This document shows positions 1 to 8,808 of a stretch of 64,000 nt of DNA, piece by piece; position 1 is the stretch's first letter, and every line of letters starts with the position of its first letter. The notes below the pieces were generated by a model, which worked only from the letters and a program-made list of their open reading frames with translations, did no database searches and had not been told where the DNA came from. This DNA comes from Aestuariimicrobium kwangyangense DSM 21549 (lineage in GTDB: Bacteria; Actinomycetota; Actinomycetes; Propionibacteriales; Propionibacteriaceae). The stretch covers positions 186,001-250,000 of the forward strand of contig NZ_ATXE01000001.1 of assembly GCF_000421525.1 (NCBI RefSeq). Direction: 5' to 3'. Made by a program: the position numbers and the translations under genes.

Positions 1-600
1 GCCGCCCTCACCCTGATGAGCATCTTCGGGGTGCCGATGGGGCCACTGCTCACCTCGGCCGGTGTCGGAGGAGTGGCACTGGCGTTCGGGGCCCAGTCAC
101 TCGTCAAGGACTACCTGACCGGCATCTTCCTGATCGCCGAGGACCAGTTCGGCGTCGGTGACGTGGTCACTCTCGGCGCCGTCACCGGCACCGTCGAGGA
201 GGTGACGCTGCGGGTCACCCGCGTCCGTGACGGCAACGGGCAGGTCTGGTACGTGCGCAACGGCGAGATCGTCACCGTGGGCAACACCTCCCAGGGCTAC
301 TCCAACGCGCTGGTCGACGTCGCGGTGCACTACACCGCCCAGGCGGAGGCGGTGATCGCGATCGTCCAGTCAGTCGTCGACGAGTTCGACGCCGACGAGA
401 CCTGGTCGAAGCACCTGCTCGAGAAGCCCACGGTGCTGGGCGTGGAGTCGATCCAGGGCGAGACCATGACGATCAGGGTCGCCGCGAAGTGTCTGCCCAA
501 CGAGCAGTGGGGGGTGCAGCGAGAACTGCGTGAGCGGTCGAAGCGGGCGCTCGACGAGGCGGGGATCCGTGGCCCCGGACTCGCGTGGCCACGCCACTGA
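1..600 (+). CDS. MscS-family mechanosensitive channel, C-terminal part (5' end outside window)
   Basis: The frame is open from base 1 and ends with TGA, so only the last 199 residues are present. The fragment begins at the end of a hydrophobic pore helix and runs into the Gly/Ala-rich stretch VALAFGAQSLVKDYLTG, typical of the MscS pore helix and the start of its beta domain. Then comes FGVGDVVTLG with the beta-domain pattern GTVEEVTLR...GQVWYVRNGEI. The C-terminal alpha/beta part follows to the end. By family, it is an inner-membrane channel opened by membrane tension that releases solutes on osmotic downshift. An internal ATG at 16 is not the start, because the conserved region extends upstream of it. 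The family call is firm; the subclass is not determined. Confidence 0.9.
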   Translation, partial: AALTLMSIFGVPMGPLLTSAGVGGVALAFGAQSLVKDYLTGIFLIAEDQFGVGDVVTLGAVTGTVEEVTLRVTRVRDGNGQVWYVRNGEIVTVGNTSQGYSNALVDVAVHYTAQAEAVIAIVQSVVDEFDADETWSKHLLEKPTVLGVESIQGETMTIRVAAKCLPNEQWGVQRELRERSKRALDEAGIRGPGLAWPRH

Positions 601-662
601 GCTTTCGGGTCGAGCGGCGTTGGGTCGAGCAGGGAACGAACCGGACCTGACAGGATGGCGCC

Positions 663-1256
663 GTGAATCACAGTGCAGACGCCGACGACAGCGACGTGAC
701 CGGCTCGGACGAGGTCACCGAGCGCTCCCAGGGCATCTCGGCCGAGGAGGTGGCAGCCATCGTCGACCACCTGGAGTCGTCCGGGGTGACCTACCAGGTC
801 AACGGTGGCTGGGGCGTCGACGCCCTGGTCGGGCGCCAGACGCGGGAGCACTCCGATGTCGACGTGTTCGTCGACGGCCTCGCCTTCGAGCAGGTGGCCG
901 ACTGGCTGCTGGCCCGCGGTTACGTCGAGGAACAGGACTTCATGCCGGTGGCCACCTGGTTCGTGCAGGTGACCGAGGACCGCATCAACCGCGTCGACCT
1001 GCACCCGATGGTGCTGGACGACGACGGCAACGGATACCAGTCGGGCGAGCTCGACCGGTACTTCCACCACCGGGCGGACCAGCGCACGACCGGCACCATC
1101 GCCGGCAGGCCGGTCGTGGTGGGCAACCGGGAACATCTGGTCAGTCTGCGGAAGGGCTACCCGCCGCGTCCGGTCGACCTGCACGACCTGATCGAGCTCG
1201 AGAAGTTGCGCGGGCTCGAGGTCGGACGAGTCGACCTCCCGGGCCACACCGACTGA
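663..1256 (+). CDS. Nucleotidyltransferase of the aminoglycoside/lincosamide adenylyltransferase type
   Basis: A 197-residue protein with the nucleotidyltransferase core NGGWGVDALVGRQTREHSD followed by VDVFVD, giving the GG and D-x-D metal-binding signature of the ANT(2'')/LinA-like superfamily. By family such enzymes transfer AMP from ATP to a hydroxyl of an antibiotic or other small molecule. The substrate cannot be read from sequence, and many chromosomal members are not resistance genes. An acidic N-terminal 20 residues precede the domain. The GTG start is chosen because a -10-like hexamer CAGGAT (651-656) lies 6 nt upstream and no Shine-Dalgarno is seen, suggesting a leaderless mRNA. It stands alone between the channel gene and a convergent glycerate kinase. 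Confidence 0.8.
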   Translation: MNHSADADDSDVTGSDEVTERSQGISAEEVAAIVDHLESSGVTYQVNGGWGVDALVGRQTREHSDVDVFVDGLAFEQVADWLLARGYVEEQDFMPVATWFVQVTEDRINRVDLHPMVLDDDGNGYQSGELDRYFHHRADQRTTGTIAGRPVVVGNREHLVSLRKGYPPRPVDLHDLIELEKLRGLEVGRVDLPGHTD

Positions 1257-1290
1257 CGCCGGGCCGGGGCAGTCCACACCCAGACGGTGG

Positions 1291-2430
1291 TCAGCCGGGG
1301 GCCAACCCGAGGTCGCGGACGATGGTGGCGGCCGCCAGCTCGAGCAGCGGTCCGGCCTCGGTGAGGCAACGCTCGAGCGAGGGTTCGAGATCGGTGAGGG
1401 CCACGGCGCGCGCGAATCCGGCCGCGCGCAGTTGGCTGTCGCTCAGCGATCGGCGTCCACTGAGCACTCCCACGGGTACGCGGTGTCGGGCGGCGAGGTC
1501 GGCCACGCCCACCGGCGCCTTGCCTGCCAAGGACTGATCGTCGAGCGACCCCTCACCGGTCAGCACCAGGTCGGCGCCCTCCACGGCCGCGTCGGCACCC
1601 GACCAGTCGAGCACCACGTCGACCCCCCGACGCATCCGCCCACCGAGCACGAGCAGGGCCCACCCCGCACCGCCGGCCGCGCCAGCCCCCGCACGCTCAC
1701 GTGCGCCTCGCCCCTGCGCACCCTCCAGCAGGTCGGCCAGCCGCGCGAGCTCCTGGTCAGCGCGGTCGACGTCCTCGGTGGTCAGCCCCTTCTGCGGGCC
1801 GAACACGTGCGCCGCCCCCGAGGGGCCCAGCAGGGGGTTGTCCACGTCGCTGGCCACCACCACCTCGACCTGCCCGAGGCGCGGGTGGAGCCCGGTCGTG
1901 TCGACGCTGGCGAGCCGGGCCAATCCGTCCAGGCCAGGAGGCACCTGCCTGCCATCCTCGTCGAGGAGGTCGACTCCCAGCGCCTGCAACAAGCCCGCCC
2001 CACCATCGGTGGAGGCCGATCCACCCAGCCCGACCACGAGCTGGCTGCAGTGCGCGTCGAGGGCGGCGGCCATCACCTCGCCGAGCCCGCGGGTCGAGGA
2101 GCGTCCAGCGGCGAGAACCGTTCGCCCGTCGGGGCCCGGGGGCAGGCGCAGGAGACCGCACGCGTCGGCCAGTTCGGCGACGACCACCCCGTCACGCAGG
2201 GCGAAACCGGACTCGACCGGCTCGCCCGTGGGACCGGTGCAGGTCACGGGATGCCACTCGAAGCCGGCCGCCCGGGCGGCGTCGAGGGTGCCGTCACCCC
2301 CGTCGGCCACGGGGAGGGTCACCACGTCGGCACCCGGCAGCACCGACCGGGCACCCCGGGCCACCCGGGCATTCGCCTCGACCGCCGTCAGCGAGCCCTT
2401 GAACTTGTCCATGGCGACCACGACTCTCAT
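1291..2430 (-). CDS. Glycerate kinase (GarK/GlxK family)
   Basis: A 379-residue protein beginning VVVAMDKFKGSLTAVEAN, the characteristic N-terminus of the type-1 glycerate kinase family, followed by LPVADGGDGTLDA and later VVGLGGSASTDGGAGLLQALG and LVLTGEGSLDDQSL. It phosphorylates D-glycerate with ATP to 2- or 3-phosphoglycerate, feeding lower glycolysis. The length is usual for the family. The ATG start is supported by a hexamer GAGAAT (2442-2437 on the minus strand) exactly 6 nt upstream, the same leaderless layout as several neighbours. It is divergent from cca with only about 75 bp between the start codons, so the two promoters lie back to back. Confidence 0.93.
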   Translation of the reverse strand: MRVVVAMDKFKGSLTAVEANARVARGARSVLPGADVVTLPVADGGDGTLDAARAAGFEWHPVTCTGPTGEPVESGFALRDGVVVAELADACGLLRLPPGPDGRTVLAAGRSSTRGLGEVMAAALDAHCSQLVVGLGGSASTDGGAGLLQALGVDLLDEDGRQVPPGLDGLARLASVDTTGLHPRLGQVEVVVASDVDNPLLGPSGAAHVFGPQKGLTTEDVDRADQELARLADLLEGAQGRGARERAGAGAAGGAGWALLVLGGRMRRGVDVVLDWSGADAAVEGADLVLTGEGSLDDQSLAGKAPVGVADLAARHRVPVGVLSGRRSLSDSQLRAAGFARAVALTDLEPSLERCLTEAGPLLELAAATIVRDLGLAPG

Positions 2431-2505
2431 GAGGTCATTCTCCCGGTTCCACCCGCCACGGGGTGATTCAGCGCCGCCGGGACGGTCGAACTAGACTTGC
2501 CCCTC

Positions 2506-4026
2506 GTGTCCCTCGCTCCCGCCCAGCAAGCCGCCATCGACGACCTGATCTCGTCCACACCGGTGATCAGGCGGCTGGGTGACCTGTTCGCCGCCGCGGG
2601 CCACGAGCTGTACCTGGTCGGGGGTTCGGTGCGCGACGTGCTGCTCGGGCACCTGGTCAACGACCTCGACTTCACCACCTCGGCGCGCCCCGGGCAGACC
2701 GAGAAGCTGCTCAAGCAGGTGGCCGACCACGTGTGGGACGTCGGACGCGAGTTCGGCACCATCACCGCCAGGGTCAGCGACCCGGCGGCCCCCGCCACCG
2801 CAGATCCTGCCGACCAGCCCCACGAGGCCGAGGCCGGTGCGGACCGACACTGGCTCATCGAGGTGACCACCTTCCGAGCCGACGCCTATCGCTCGGACTC
2901 GCGCAAACCGGAGGTCAACTTCGGCGACTCGATCGACGACGACCTGGTCAGGCGCGATTTCACGGTCAATGCCATGGCCATCGAGGTCTCGGACGACCAC
3001 CCCACCTTCGTCGACCCGCACGGGGGACTGGCAGACCTGGCGGCGCGCCGCCTGATGACGCCGTTCGCCCCCGAGCGGTCGTTCTCGGACGACCCGCTGC
3101 GCATGATGCGCGCCGCGCGGTTCGCCAGCCAGCTGGACTTCCAGCCAGCAGGTCCGGTGATCGCGGCCATGACCAGCATGGCCGACCGCATCGAGATCAT
3201 CTCGGCCGAACGTGTGCGGGACGAACTGTCTCGGCTGCTGCTCACCGCCCAGCCCGCCCGCGGTCTCGACCTGCTCTGCACCACGGGCATCGCCGACCAC
3301 GTGCTGCCGGAGCTGCCGGCGCTGCGTCTGGAGGTGGACGAGCACCACCGCCACAAGGACGTCTACCAGCACTCCCTGATCGTGCTGCAACAGGCCATCG
3401 AGCTCGAGCAGGCCCGCGGCCACCGTCCCGACCTGGTCAACCGCCTGGCGGCCCTGCTGCACGACGTGGGCAAGCCGTCCACCCGGCGGTTCGAGGACGA
3501 CGGCCGCGTCTCGTTCCACCACCATGACGTGGTCGGGGCGAAGCTGGTCCGCAAGCGGCTGAAGGCGCTGCGATTCTCGTCCGAGGAGGTCAAGGCGGTC
3601 TCCAAACTGGTGGAGTTGCACCTGCGCTTCCACGGTTACTCCGATGGCCTGACCGGCGAGAACGCCGGCTGGACCGACTCCGCGGTCCGGCGCTACGTGC
3701 GCGATGCCGGCGACCAGCTCGAACACCTGCACATCCTCACCCGGGCCGACTGCACCACCCGGAACCAGCGCAAGGCGACCCGGTTGCGCCGTGCGTACGA
3801 CGACCTTGAGGCCCGCATCGACGACCTGTTCGCCCGCGAGGAGCTGAATGCGATGCGCCCCGACCTTGACGGCACCCAGATCATGGCGTTGCTCGACCTC
3901 GCTCCGGGCCCACAGGTCGGGCGGGCCTACCAGCACCTGCTCGACCTGCGGATCGAGAACGGTCCCCTCGGCGAGGAGCGCGCGACCGAGGAACTGCGCC
4001 GCTGGTGGGAGCAGCAGGAATCCTGA
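2506..4026 (+). CDS. cca: CCA tRNA nucleotidyltransferase
   Basis: This 506-residue enzyme adds or repairs the 3'-CCA end of tRNAs. The head motif LYLVGGSVRDVLLGH and the catalytic NDLDFTT (D-x-D) are near residues 40-60. The motif VRRDFTVNAMAIE follows, and a C-terminal HD-type domain carries AALLHDVGKPSTR. The TTG at 2497 is also in frame, but the GTG at 2506 is preferred: a perfect -10 hexamer TAGACT (2492-2497) overlaps that TTG and would place the transcript start at the GTG, giving a leaderless mRNA. In mycobacteria the homologue likewise opens the conserved origin-proximal block that continues with DUF6049 and sigM, as here. Confidence 0.94.
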   Translation: MSLAPAQQAAIDDLISSTPVIRRLGDLFAAAGHELYLVGGSVRDVLLGHLVNDLDFTTSARPGQTEKLLKQVADHVWDVGREFGTITARVSDPAAPATADPADQPHEAEAGADRHWLIEVTTFRADAYRSDSRKPEVNFGDSIDDDLVRRDFTVNAMAIEVSDDHPTFVDPHGGLADLAARRLMTPFAPERSFSDDPLRMMRAARFASQLDFQPAGPVIAAMTSMADRIEIISAERVRDELSRLLLTAQPARGLDLLCTTGIADHVLPELPALRLEVDEHHRHKDVYQHSLIVLQQAIELEQARGHRPDLVNRLAALLHDVGKPSTRRFEDDGRVSFHHHDVVGAKLVRKRLKALRFSSEEVKAVSKLVELHLRFHGYSDGLTGENAGWTDSAVRRYVRDAGDQLEHLHILTRADCTTRNQRKATRLRRAYDDLEARIDDLFAREELNAMRPDLDGTQIMALLDLAPGPQVGRAYQHLLDLRIENGPLGEERATEELRRWWEQQES

Positions 4027-4052
4027 CCGACCGCGGCAACTACGATGAGCGG

Positions 4053-6131
4053 GTGACCCGCCCCTCCAGCGCCGACGGCAGTGCCCGACGCTGGGTGAGC
4101 GCTGCTGTGGGGCTGCTGCTGGTGGTCCTCGCCACCCTCGCAGGCGCCCCGCCGGCCCATGCGGACGACCCGATCGAGGTGGCCATCACGTTGACCTCGG
4201 TCTCCCCGCAGGTGGTGCCGAAGGATCCTGCGGCCCGGATCACGATCTCCGGCGAGGTCGTGAACACCTCCAAGGTCGCGATGAAGGGGGTGCAGGTCTC
4301 GTTCTGGCGCTCCCGCGACCCCATCTCCACCACCGCGGAACTGCAGCAGGCCGCCGCCAGCCCCTGGGACGTCCCCTTCGGTGAGCGGATGGGCGTCGAC
4401 GGCACCGAACCCGACCTCAACCTGTTCAACATCACCACCGAGAACGAGCCGAGCTTCGGCCCCGGCGCGAAGGCGACCTTCACCGTCAGCGCCCGGGTCG
4501 ACCAACTCGACCTGGGATCAGTGAGCGCGGACGATCCCAGCGGTGGCGTGCGCCTGGTGGGGGTCCACGTGCGCGGTACGCCCGCCGGAGGCACCAACCA
4601 CACCGTGGGCAGGGCGCGCGTCTTCATGCCCATGTCGGCGCCCACCTCCGTCGACCGCGCGTCCATCGTGGTGTTGACCTCGGCCCCGTCGATGTTGCCC
4701 GACGGGACCTTCACCGACACCCACCTCGCCGGCGAACTGGGCGGCCGGTTGGGTCGACTGTTGGCCGAGGCGGCGCAACCGGGCGCCACCGTGCTGATCG
4801 ACCCCTCGCTGTACGACGAGTTGACGGCGATGACCTCGGAGGGCGGTTACCGCCTCTCCAGTGGGCAGGTGACCACCGAGGGGGCACAACAGGCCAGTGA
4901 CTTCCTGCTCGGGTTCGGGGCGTTGCAGTCGGTCAACACGGTCTACCGCCTGCCCTTCGGCAATCCCGACCTCGCCCTCGCGCACCAGTTCGACCAACCC
5001 GAGGTGGTCAGCCGGGCGGCGGCAGCCCTGCCCGCGAACCATCCCCTCAGTGGGTTGCCGGTCGCCGTCGTCCCTGACCGCAGCGTCGACTCGTCCATCG
5101 TGTCGTTCATCGCGCCCCTGCATCCCACGTTGCTGGTGCTCCGGAACAATCCGGGGCCGGAACGCCAGCAGGTGGGCGACCTGATGGTGGTGCGCACCGA
5201 CACCCGGCTGGGGTTGGGCGGACCCGGGCCAGCGCCCAGCTCCACCGATCCGCAGCGGGTGGGCCGGGCCCTGAGTGAGCTGCTGCTCGATCCCTCACCC
5301 CAGATCGTCACCCTCTCCGACCAGGTACTGCCCGCCGTCGATCGCGCCATTCGTCCGCTCTCGACGCTGGTACCCCTGACTGCCCTGGAGGAGAGCTCCG
5401 GTCGGGTCGTGTGGCCGAAGGCGGTCAAGGGCAATGTCGTCTCCGCCGACTGGTGGGCGCAGCTCGACACCACCGCACAACGGCTCACCGACGCCGGCGA
5501 CCTGCGTGGTGATCTGGCCACGGGCAAGCGGCAGGCAGCGGCCGCCACCTCGCGAGCGGCCGCCTCCAGGTTCACCGCCGAGTCACGGGTGGCCTACCTC
5601 AGCGCCGTGCGCGGACTCATTCCCAGCATCGACAGCCAGAACGTGCGCATCGTCAGCGCCGAGAAGTTCGTCGTCTCCGAGGCCACCACCCGGTTGCCGA
5701 TCACGGTCACCAACAACACCGACCAGCCGGTGGCGGTGCGCGTGGTCTTCATCTCCGAGAACCCACAGCGCATCTCGCTGCCTCCCACCGACGTGGTGAC
5801 GGTTCCTCCCCACGGTTCGCACGCCTTCACCTTCACCGTCGAGGCCCACACCAACGGCGCCCTCACGGTCCGCGCGCGGCTCGAGACCTCGACCGGGGTG
5901 CCGGTGGGCGTCGAGCACCGATTCATCCTGACCGCCAACTCCCTGGGCCGGATCGGCTGGATCCTGATGGTCAGCTCGGGACTGGTGGTGTTGGCCGCGA
6001 CCGCGCTGCGCATCCGTCAGGTGCGTGGCGAGCGCGGACGAGCCTCCCTCCCCGCAGTGGCCGGCGCACCGTCGGTGAGCGGCGAGGGGTTCGTGACCCC
6101 TCCTGACCTGGGAACACGCCCGCACCCGTGA
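4053..6131 (+). CDS. DUF6049 family secreted, membrane-anchored protein
   Basis: A 692-residue protein. Residues 1-35 form a signal peptide (basic start, hydrophobic VGLLLVVLATLAGAPP, cleavage after AHA). A long extracellular region with immunoglobulin-like beta segments follows, then a C-terminal membrane helix IGWILMVSSGLVVLAATAL and a short basic tail. Length, topology and position match the DUF6049 family found next to murJ/mviN in actinobacteria (Rv3909-like in Mycobacterium). The function is unknown; a cell-envelope role is inferred from its usual partner MurJ. The start is GTG at 4053, with TACGAT (4041-4046) 6 nt upstream and no ribosome site. Only 64 bp separate it from the pseudokinase gene, where murJ would be expected. 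Confidence 0.85.
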   Translation: MTRPSSADGSARRWVSAAVGLLLVVLATLAGAPPAHADDPIEVAITLTSVSPQVVPKDPAARITISGEVVNTSKVAMKGVQVSFWRSRDPISTTAELQQAAASPWDVPFGERMGVDGTEPDLNLFNITTENEPSFGPGAKATFTVSARVDQLDLGSVSADDPSGGVRLVGVHVRGTPAGGTNHTVGRARVFMPMSAPTSVDRASIVVLTSAPSMLPDGTFTDTHLAGELGGRLGRLLAEAAQPGATVLIDPSLYDELTAMTSEGGYRLSSGQVTTEGAQQASDFLLGFGALQSVNTVYRLPFGNPDLALAHQFDQPEVVSRAAAALPANHPLSGLPVAVVPDRSVDSSIVSFIAPLHPTLLVLRNNPGPERQQVGDLMVVRTDTRLGLGGPGPAPSSTDPQRVGRALSELLLDPSPQIVTLSDQVLPAVDRAIRPLSTLVPLTALEESSGRVVWPKAVKGNVVSADWWAQLDTTAQRLTDAGDLRGDLATGKRQAAAATSRAAASRFTAESRVAYLSAVRGLIPSIDSQNVRIVSAEKFVVSEATTRLPITVTNNTDQPVAVRVVFISENPQRISLPPTDVVTVPPHGSHAFTFTVEAHTNGALTVRARLETSTGVPVGVEHRFILTANSLGRIGWILMVSSGLVVLAATALRIRQVRGERGRASLPAVAGAPSVSGEGFVTPPDLGTRPHP

Positions 6132-6195
6132 CCACCCAAACAGACCGCCGTCCAGCCATACTGGGGACGACCACTGGCAACCCGAGGACGCACCC

Positions 6196-8226
6196 ATGAC
6201 CCCACCTGACAACGCCCCCGGGCGGAGCGGGGACGGCTCCGGTGACTCCTGGGTGAGTGGGGACCGCAGCGACCAGCAGGGCTACGTGCCACCGCAGTGG
6301 GACTCATGGTCCGACCCGCCCGAGGCCTTCCCCGAGTTCACCCATCGCCCGCCCCGGGAGGGGCGCGCGCCCGATGGGGGCACGGTTCCCCCGCAGCCGG
6401 AGTCGTCGGACGATGAGGCGACCGAGGTCTTCCATGCCTTTCCCTCCCACTCTGGTCAGGGGCATCCGGGCCAGTCGCGTCCGGGCCAGGACGCGAGCGT
6501 GTTCAGCGGCACTGCGGCCACCACCGGGTCACTCGCGCAGCCTGACCCCTCGGACGAACCCACCGATCATGACCTGCCCGTGGGACTGCCCAGCGTGCGC
6601 GTGAACCAGGTGATCGCCGACCGGTACCGGCTCGAGGAGGAGCTGACCCAGCGCCACCAGACCCTGACTTGGCGCGCCTTCGACACGAAACTGTCCCGGG
6701 CGGTGCTGGTGCACGCCATCGCGGCCACCGATCCGCGCCGCCATGCCGTGCTCGAGGCGGCCCGCCGGTCGGCGATCGCCACTGATTCGCGGTTCCTGCG
6801 CGTGCTCGACGCCGTCTCGGACGATGCCCAGGACGGCACCTACATCATCTGCGAGTACGTGCCGGGGGAATCCCTCGAACGGCTGCTGGCTCAGGGACCA
6901 CTGAGCGTGCTGGAGGCCGCGTGGGTCGTCCGCGAACTCGCCGATGCCCTGACCCCCATGCACGCGGCCGGTCTGTTCCACGGCATGCTCACCCCCGACA
7001 CCGTGCTGGTCACGGCAACCGGCAGCGTCAAGATCGTCGGATTCCTGATCGATGCTGCCCTCGCCCCGGACGGCCATCCGACCGCCGCATGGTCGGACCG
7101 CGAGGAGGCCGATGTCAGGGCTCTGGGGCAGCTGCTGTACGCCTGCCTCGTGACCCGCTGGCCCACCATGGACGAGTCCGACCGCACGTGGTGGGGCCTG
7201 CGCGCGGCCCCCTTCGATGCGAAGGGATGGCTCACCCCCCGACAGGTGCGCGCCGGCGTCTCGCCGGCCCTCGACCAGGTCTGCGACCAGATCCTGCACG
7301 AGCGACCCAGGCTCGGCGGCGCTCCGCTGCGTTCCGCGGCCCAGGTCGACCAGGCACTCTCCCGGGTTCTCGGAACCGCGGAGGCCTCCGCCGACCTGGA
7401 GCACCGGGTACGCCACCCGCAGGCGCGCTCCGGCATCGATGACACCCTCAGCGACCTCACCGGCACCGGGCGGGTGCCGGTCGCCGCGGTCGGGGCCGCA
7501 CCGACCCCGAGGTCCGCGGACACGCCCGACGAGTTGGAGGCCGGTCCGTCCACGCGTCTGCTCCCCGCCCATGACGGCGTCCACGGGCCGGACCACCCAC
7601 GGACTCGTCCGTCGACCTCGCGTCCATGGCTGCGAGTACTGCTGGTGCTGGTGCTGGTCAGCGTCGTCGTGGGACTGGTCGCCGTCGCGCTCCACCGGAC
7701 GGGCAAGCCGGGTGCAGGGCCGGTCACCACGCCTTCGCCCTCGGCCGCCAGGACACTGCCGATCTCCAAGGTGGACGACTTCGACCCGACCGCCGACGGC
7801 GGCAACGACGAGGAGAACCCCAACCAGGTGGCGCTGGCCTGGGACGGCAAGCCGACGACTGCGTGGACCACCCTCACCTATCGCGGGAACCCGAAGCTGG
7901 GCGGGCTCAAGCCCGGGGTCGGTCTCGTGGTCGACCTGGGACAGTCGGTCACCGTCGGCAGCGTCCGGGTCACCCTGCAGGGCAGCCCCACGGCCATCGC
8001 CGTCATGGTGCCGCAGGGCAATGCGGCCTCGGTCACCGAACCCGACATGTCGAGCGTGAAGAAGTGGCGGCAGGTGGCCGTCAACGGTGAGGCGGGAACC
8101 TCGGTGACGCTGAGCCCCAGCAAGCCGGTGACCACCCGCTTCGTGCTCGTCTACCTGACCTCCCTGCCCAAGGTGGACGCCGGGCGCTACCGGGCAGGCA
8201 TCTCGGAACTCCAGGTGACCACGTGA
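6196..8226 (+). CDS. Pseudokinase with one membrane helix and an extracellular discoidin-like domain (MviN C-terminal half)
   Basis: 676 residues. The order is a Pro/Gly/Asp-rich disordered N-terminus (1-135), a kinase-like domain (about 138-400), a linker, one membrane helix (LRVLLVLVLVSVVVGLVAVAL, about 478-497) and an outer beta domain with AWDGKPTTAWTT and GLVVDLGQ, resembling F5/8-type domains. The kinase fold is degenerate: the VAIK lysine is absent, the HRD loop reads FHGMLTPDTVLV and the DFG site reads IVGFLID, so it is a pseudokinase. In mycobacteria this whole arrangement is the C-terminal half of MviN, fused to the MurJ flippase and bound by an FHA protein. Here the flippase half is missing. 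Start ATG with GAGGA 7 nt upstream. Its stop overlaps the sigM start by 4 bp. Confidence 0.85.
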   Translation: MTPPDNAPGRSGDGSGDSWVSGDRSDQQGYVPPQWDSWSDPPEAFPEFTHRPPREGRAPDGGTVPPQPESSDDEATEVFHAFPSHSGQGHPGQSRPGQDASVFSGTAATTGSLAQPDPSDEPTDHDLPVGLPSVRVNQVIADRYRLEEELTQRHQTLTWRAFDTKLSRAVLVHAIAATDPRRHAVLEAARRSAIATDSRFLRVLDAVSDDAQDGTYIICEYVPGESLERLLAQGPLSVLEAAWVVRELADALTPMHAAGLFHGMLTPDTVLVTATGSVKIVGFLIDAALAPDGHPTAAWSDREEADVRALGQLLYACLVTRWPTMDESDRTWWGLRAAPFDAKGWLTPRQVRAGVSPALDQVCDQILHERPRLGGAPLRSAAQVDQALSRVLGTAEASADLEHRVRHPQARSGIDDTLSDLTGTGRVPVAAVGAAPTPRSADTPDELEAGPSTRLLPAHDGVHGPDHPRTRPSTSRPWLRVLLVLVLVSVVVGLVAVALHRTGKPGAGPVTTPSPSAARTLPISKVDDFDPTADGGNDEENPNQVALAWDGKPTTAWTTLTYRGNPKLGGLKPGVGLVVDLGQSVTVGSVRVTLQGSPTAIAVMVPQGNAASVTEPDMSSVKKWRQVAVNGEAGTSVTLSPSKPVTTRFVLVYLTSLPKVDAGRYRAGISELQVTT

Positions 8227-8807
8227 CCTCGCTGCTGCACGAACTGGCCGATGTCACCGACGCCGACCTGTTGGCCCGACACGTCGCAGGTGACGAGCAG
8301 GCCTTCGAGGTGCTGTTCACCCGACACCGTGATCGCCTCTGGGCGGTCGCGCTACGCACCATGCGCAACCCGGACGAGGCCGCCGACGCCCTGCAAGAGG
8401 CGATGATCTCGGCCTTCCGACGAGCCGACTCGTTCCGCGGACAGGCTGCGGTCACGACCTGGCTGCACCGGATCGTGGTGAATGCCTGCCTCGACCGCAT
8501 GCGCCGCAACAAGGTGCGCGCCACCCAACCGATGCCGGACAATCCCGACCACGATCCCACCCTGGCCGTGGCCGGCGACCTGCAGGAAGAGTTCAGTGAC
8601 AAGGAGACCGCGGCCGACGTGGCCCGAGCCCTGGCGTCGATCAATGCCGACCAACGGGCGGCGCTGGTCCTGGTCGACATGCAGGGCTACTCGGTGGACG
8701 AGGCAGCCGCCCTGCTCGGCTGCGCGCCCGGCACCGTCAAGAGTCGTTGTTCGAGGGGACGAGCCAGACTGGCTCCCCTGTTGGCGCACCTGCGCGAGGA
8801 TGGCTGA
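8223..8807 (+). CDS. sigM: ECF RNA polymerase sigma factor SigM
   Basis: A 194-residue extracytoplasmic-function sigma factor. Region 2 is clear (DLLARHVAGDEQAFEVLF, then NPDEAADALQEAMISAFRR for -10 recognition), and region 4 has the helix-turn-helix YSVDEAAALLGCAPGTVKSR that reads the -35 element. It starts with GTG in the 4-bp GTGA overlap with the pseudokinase stop, so translation is probably coupled. The SigM identity rests on synteny (cca - DUF6049 - pseudokinase - sigM - trxB) as well as on sequence. In mycobacteria SigM controls envelope-related genes and is held by the membrane anti-sigma factor RsmA, which I do not find downstream. Confidence 0.9.
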   Translation: MTSLLHELADVTDADLLARHVAGDEQAFEVLFTRHRDRLWAVALRTMRNPDEAADALQEAMISAFRRADSFRGQAAVTTWLHRIVVNACLDRMRRNKVRATQPMPDNPDHDPTLAVAGDLQEEFSDKETAADVARALASINADQRAALVLVDMQGYSVDEAAALLGCAPGTVKSRCSRGRARLAPLLAHLREDG

Positions 8808-8808
8808 G

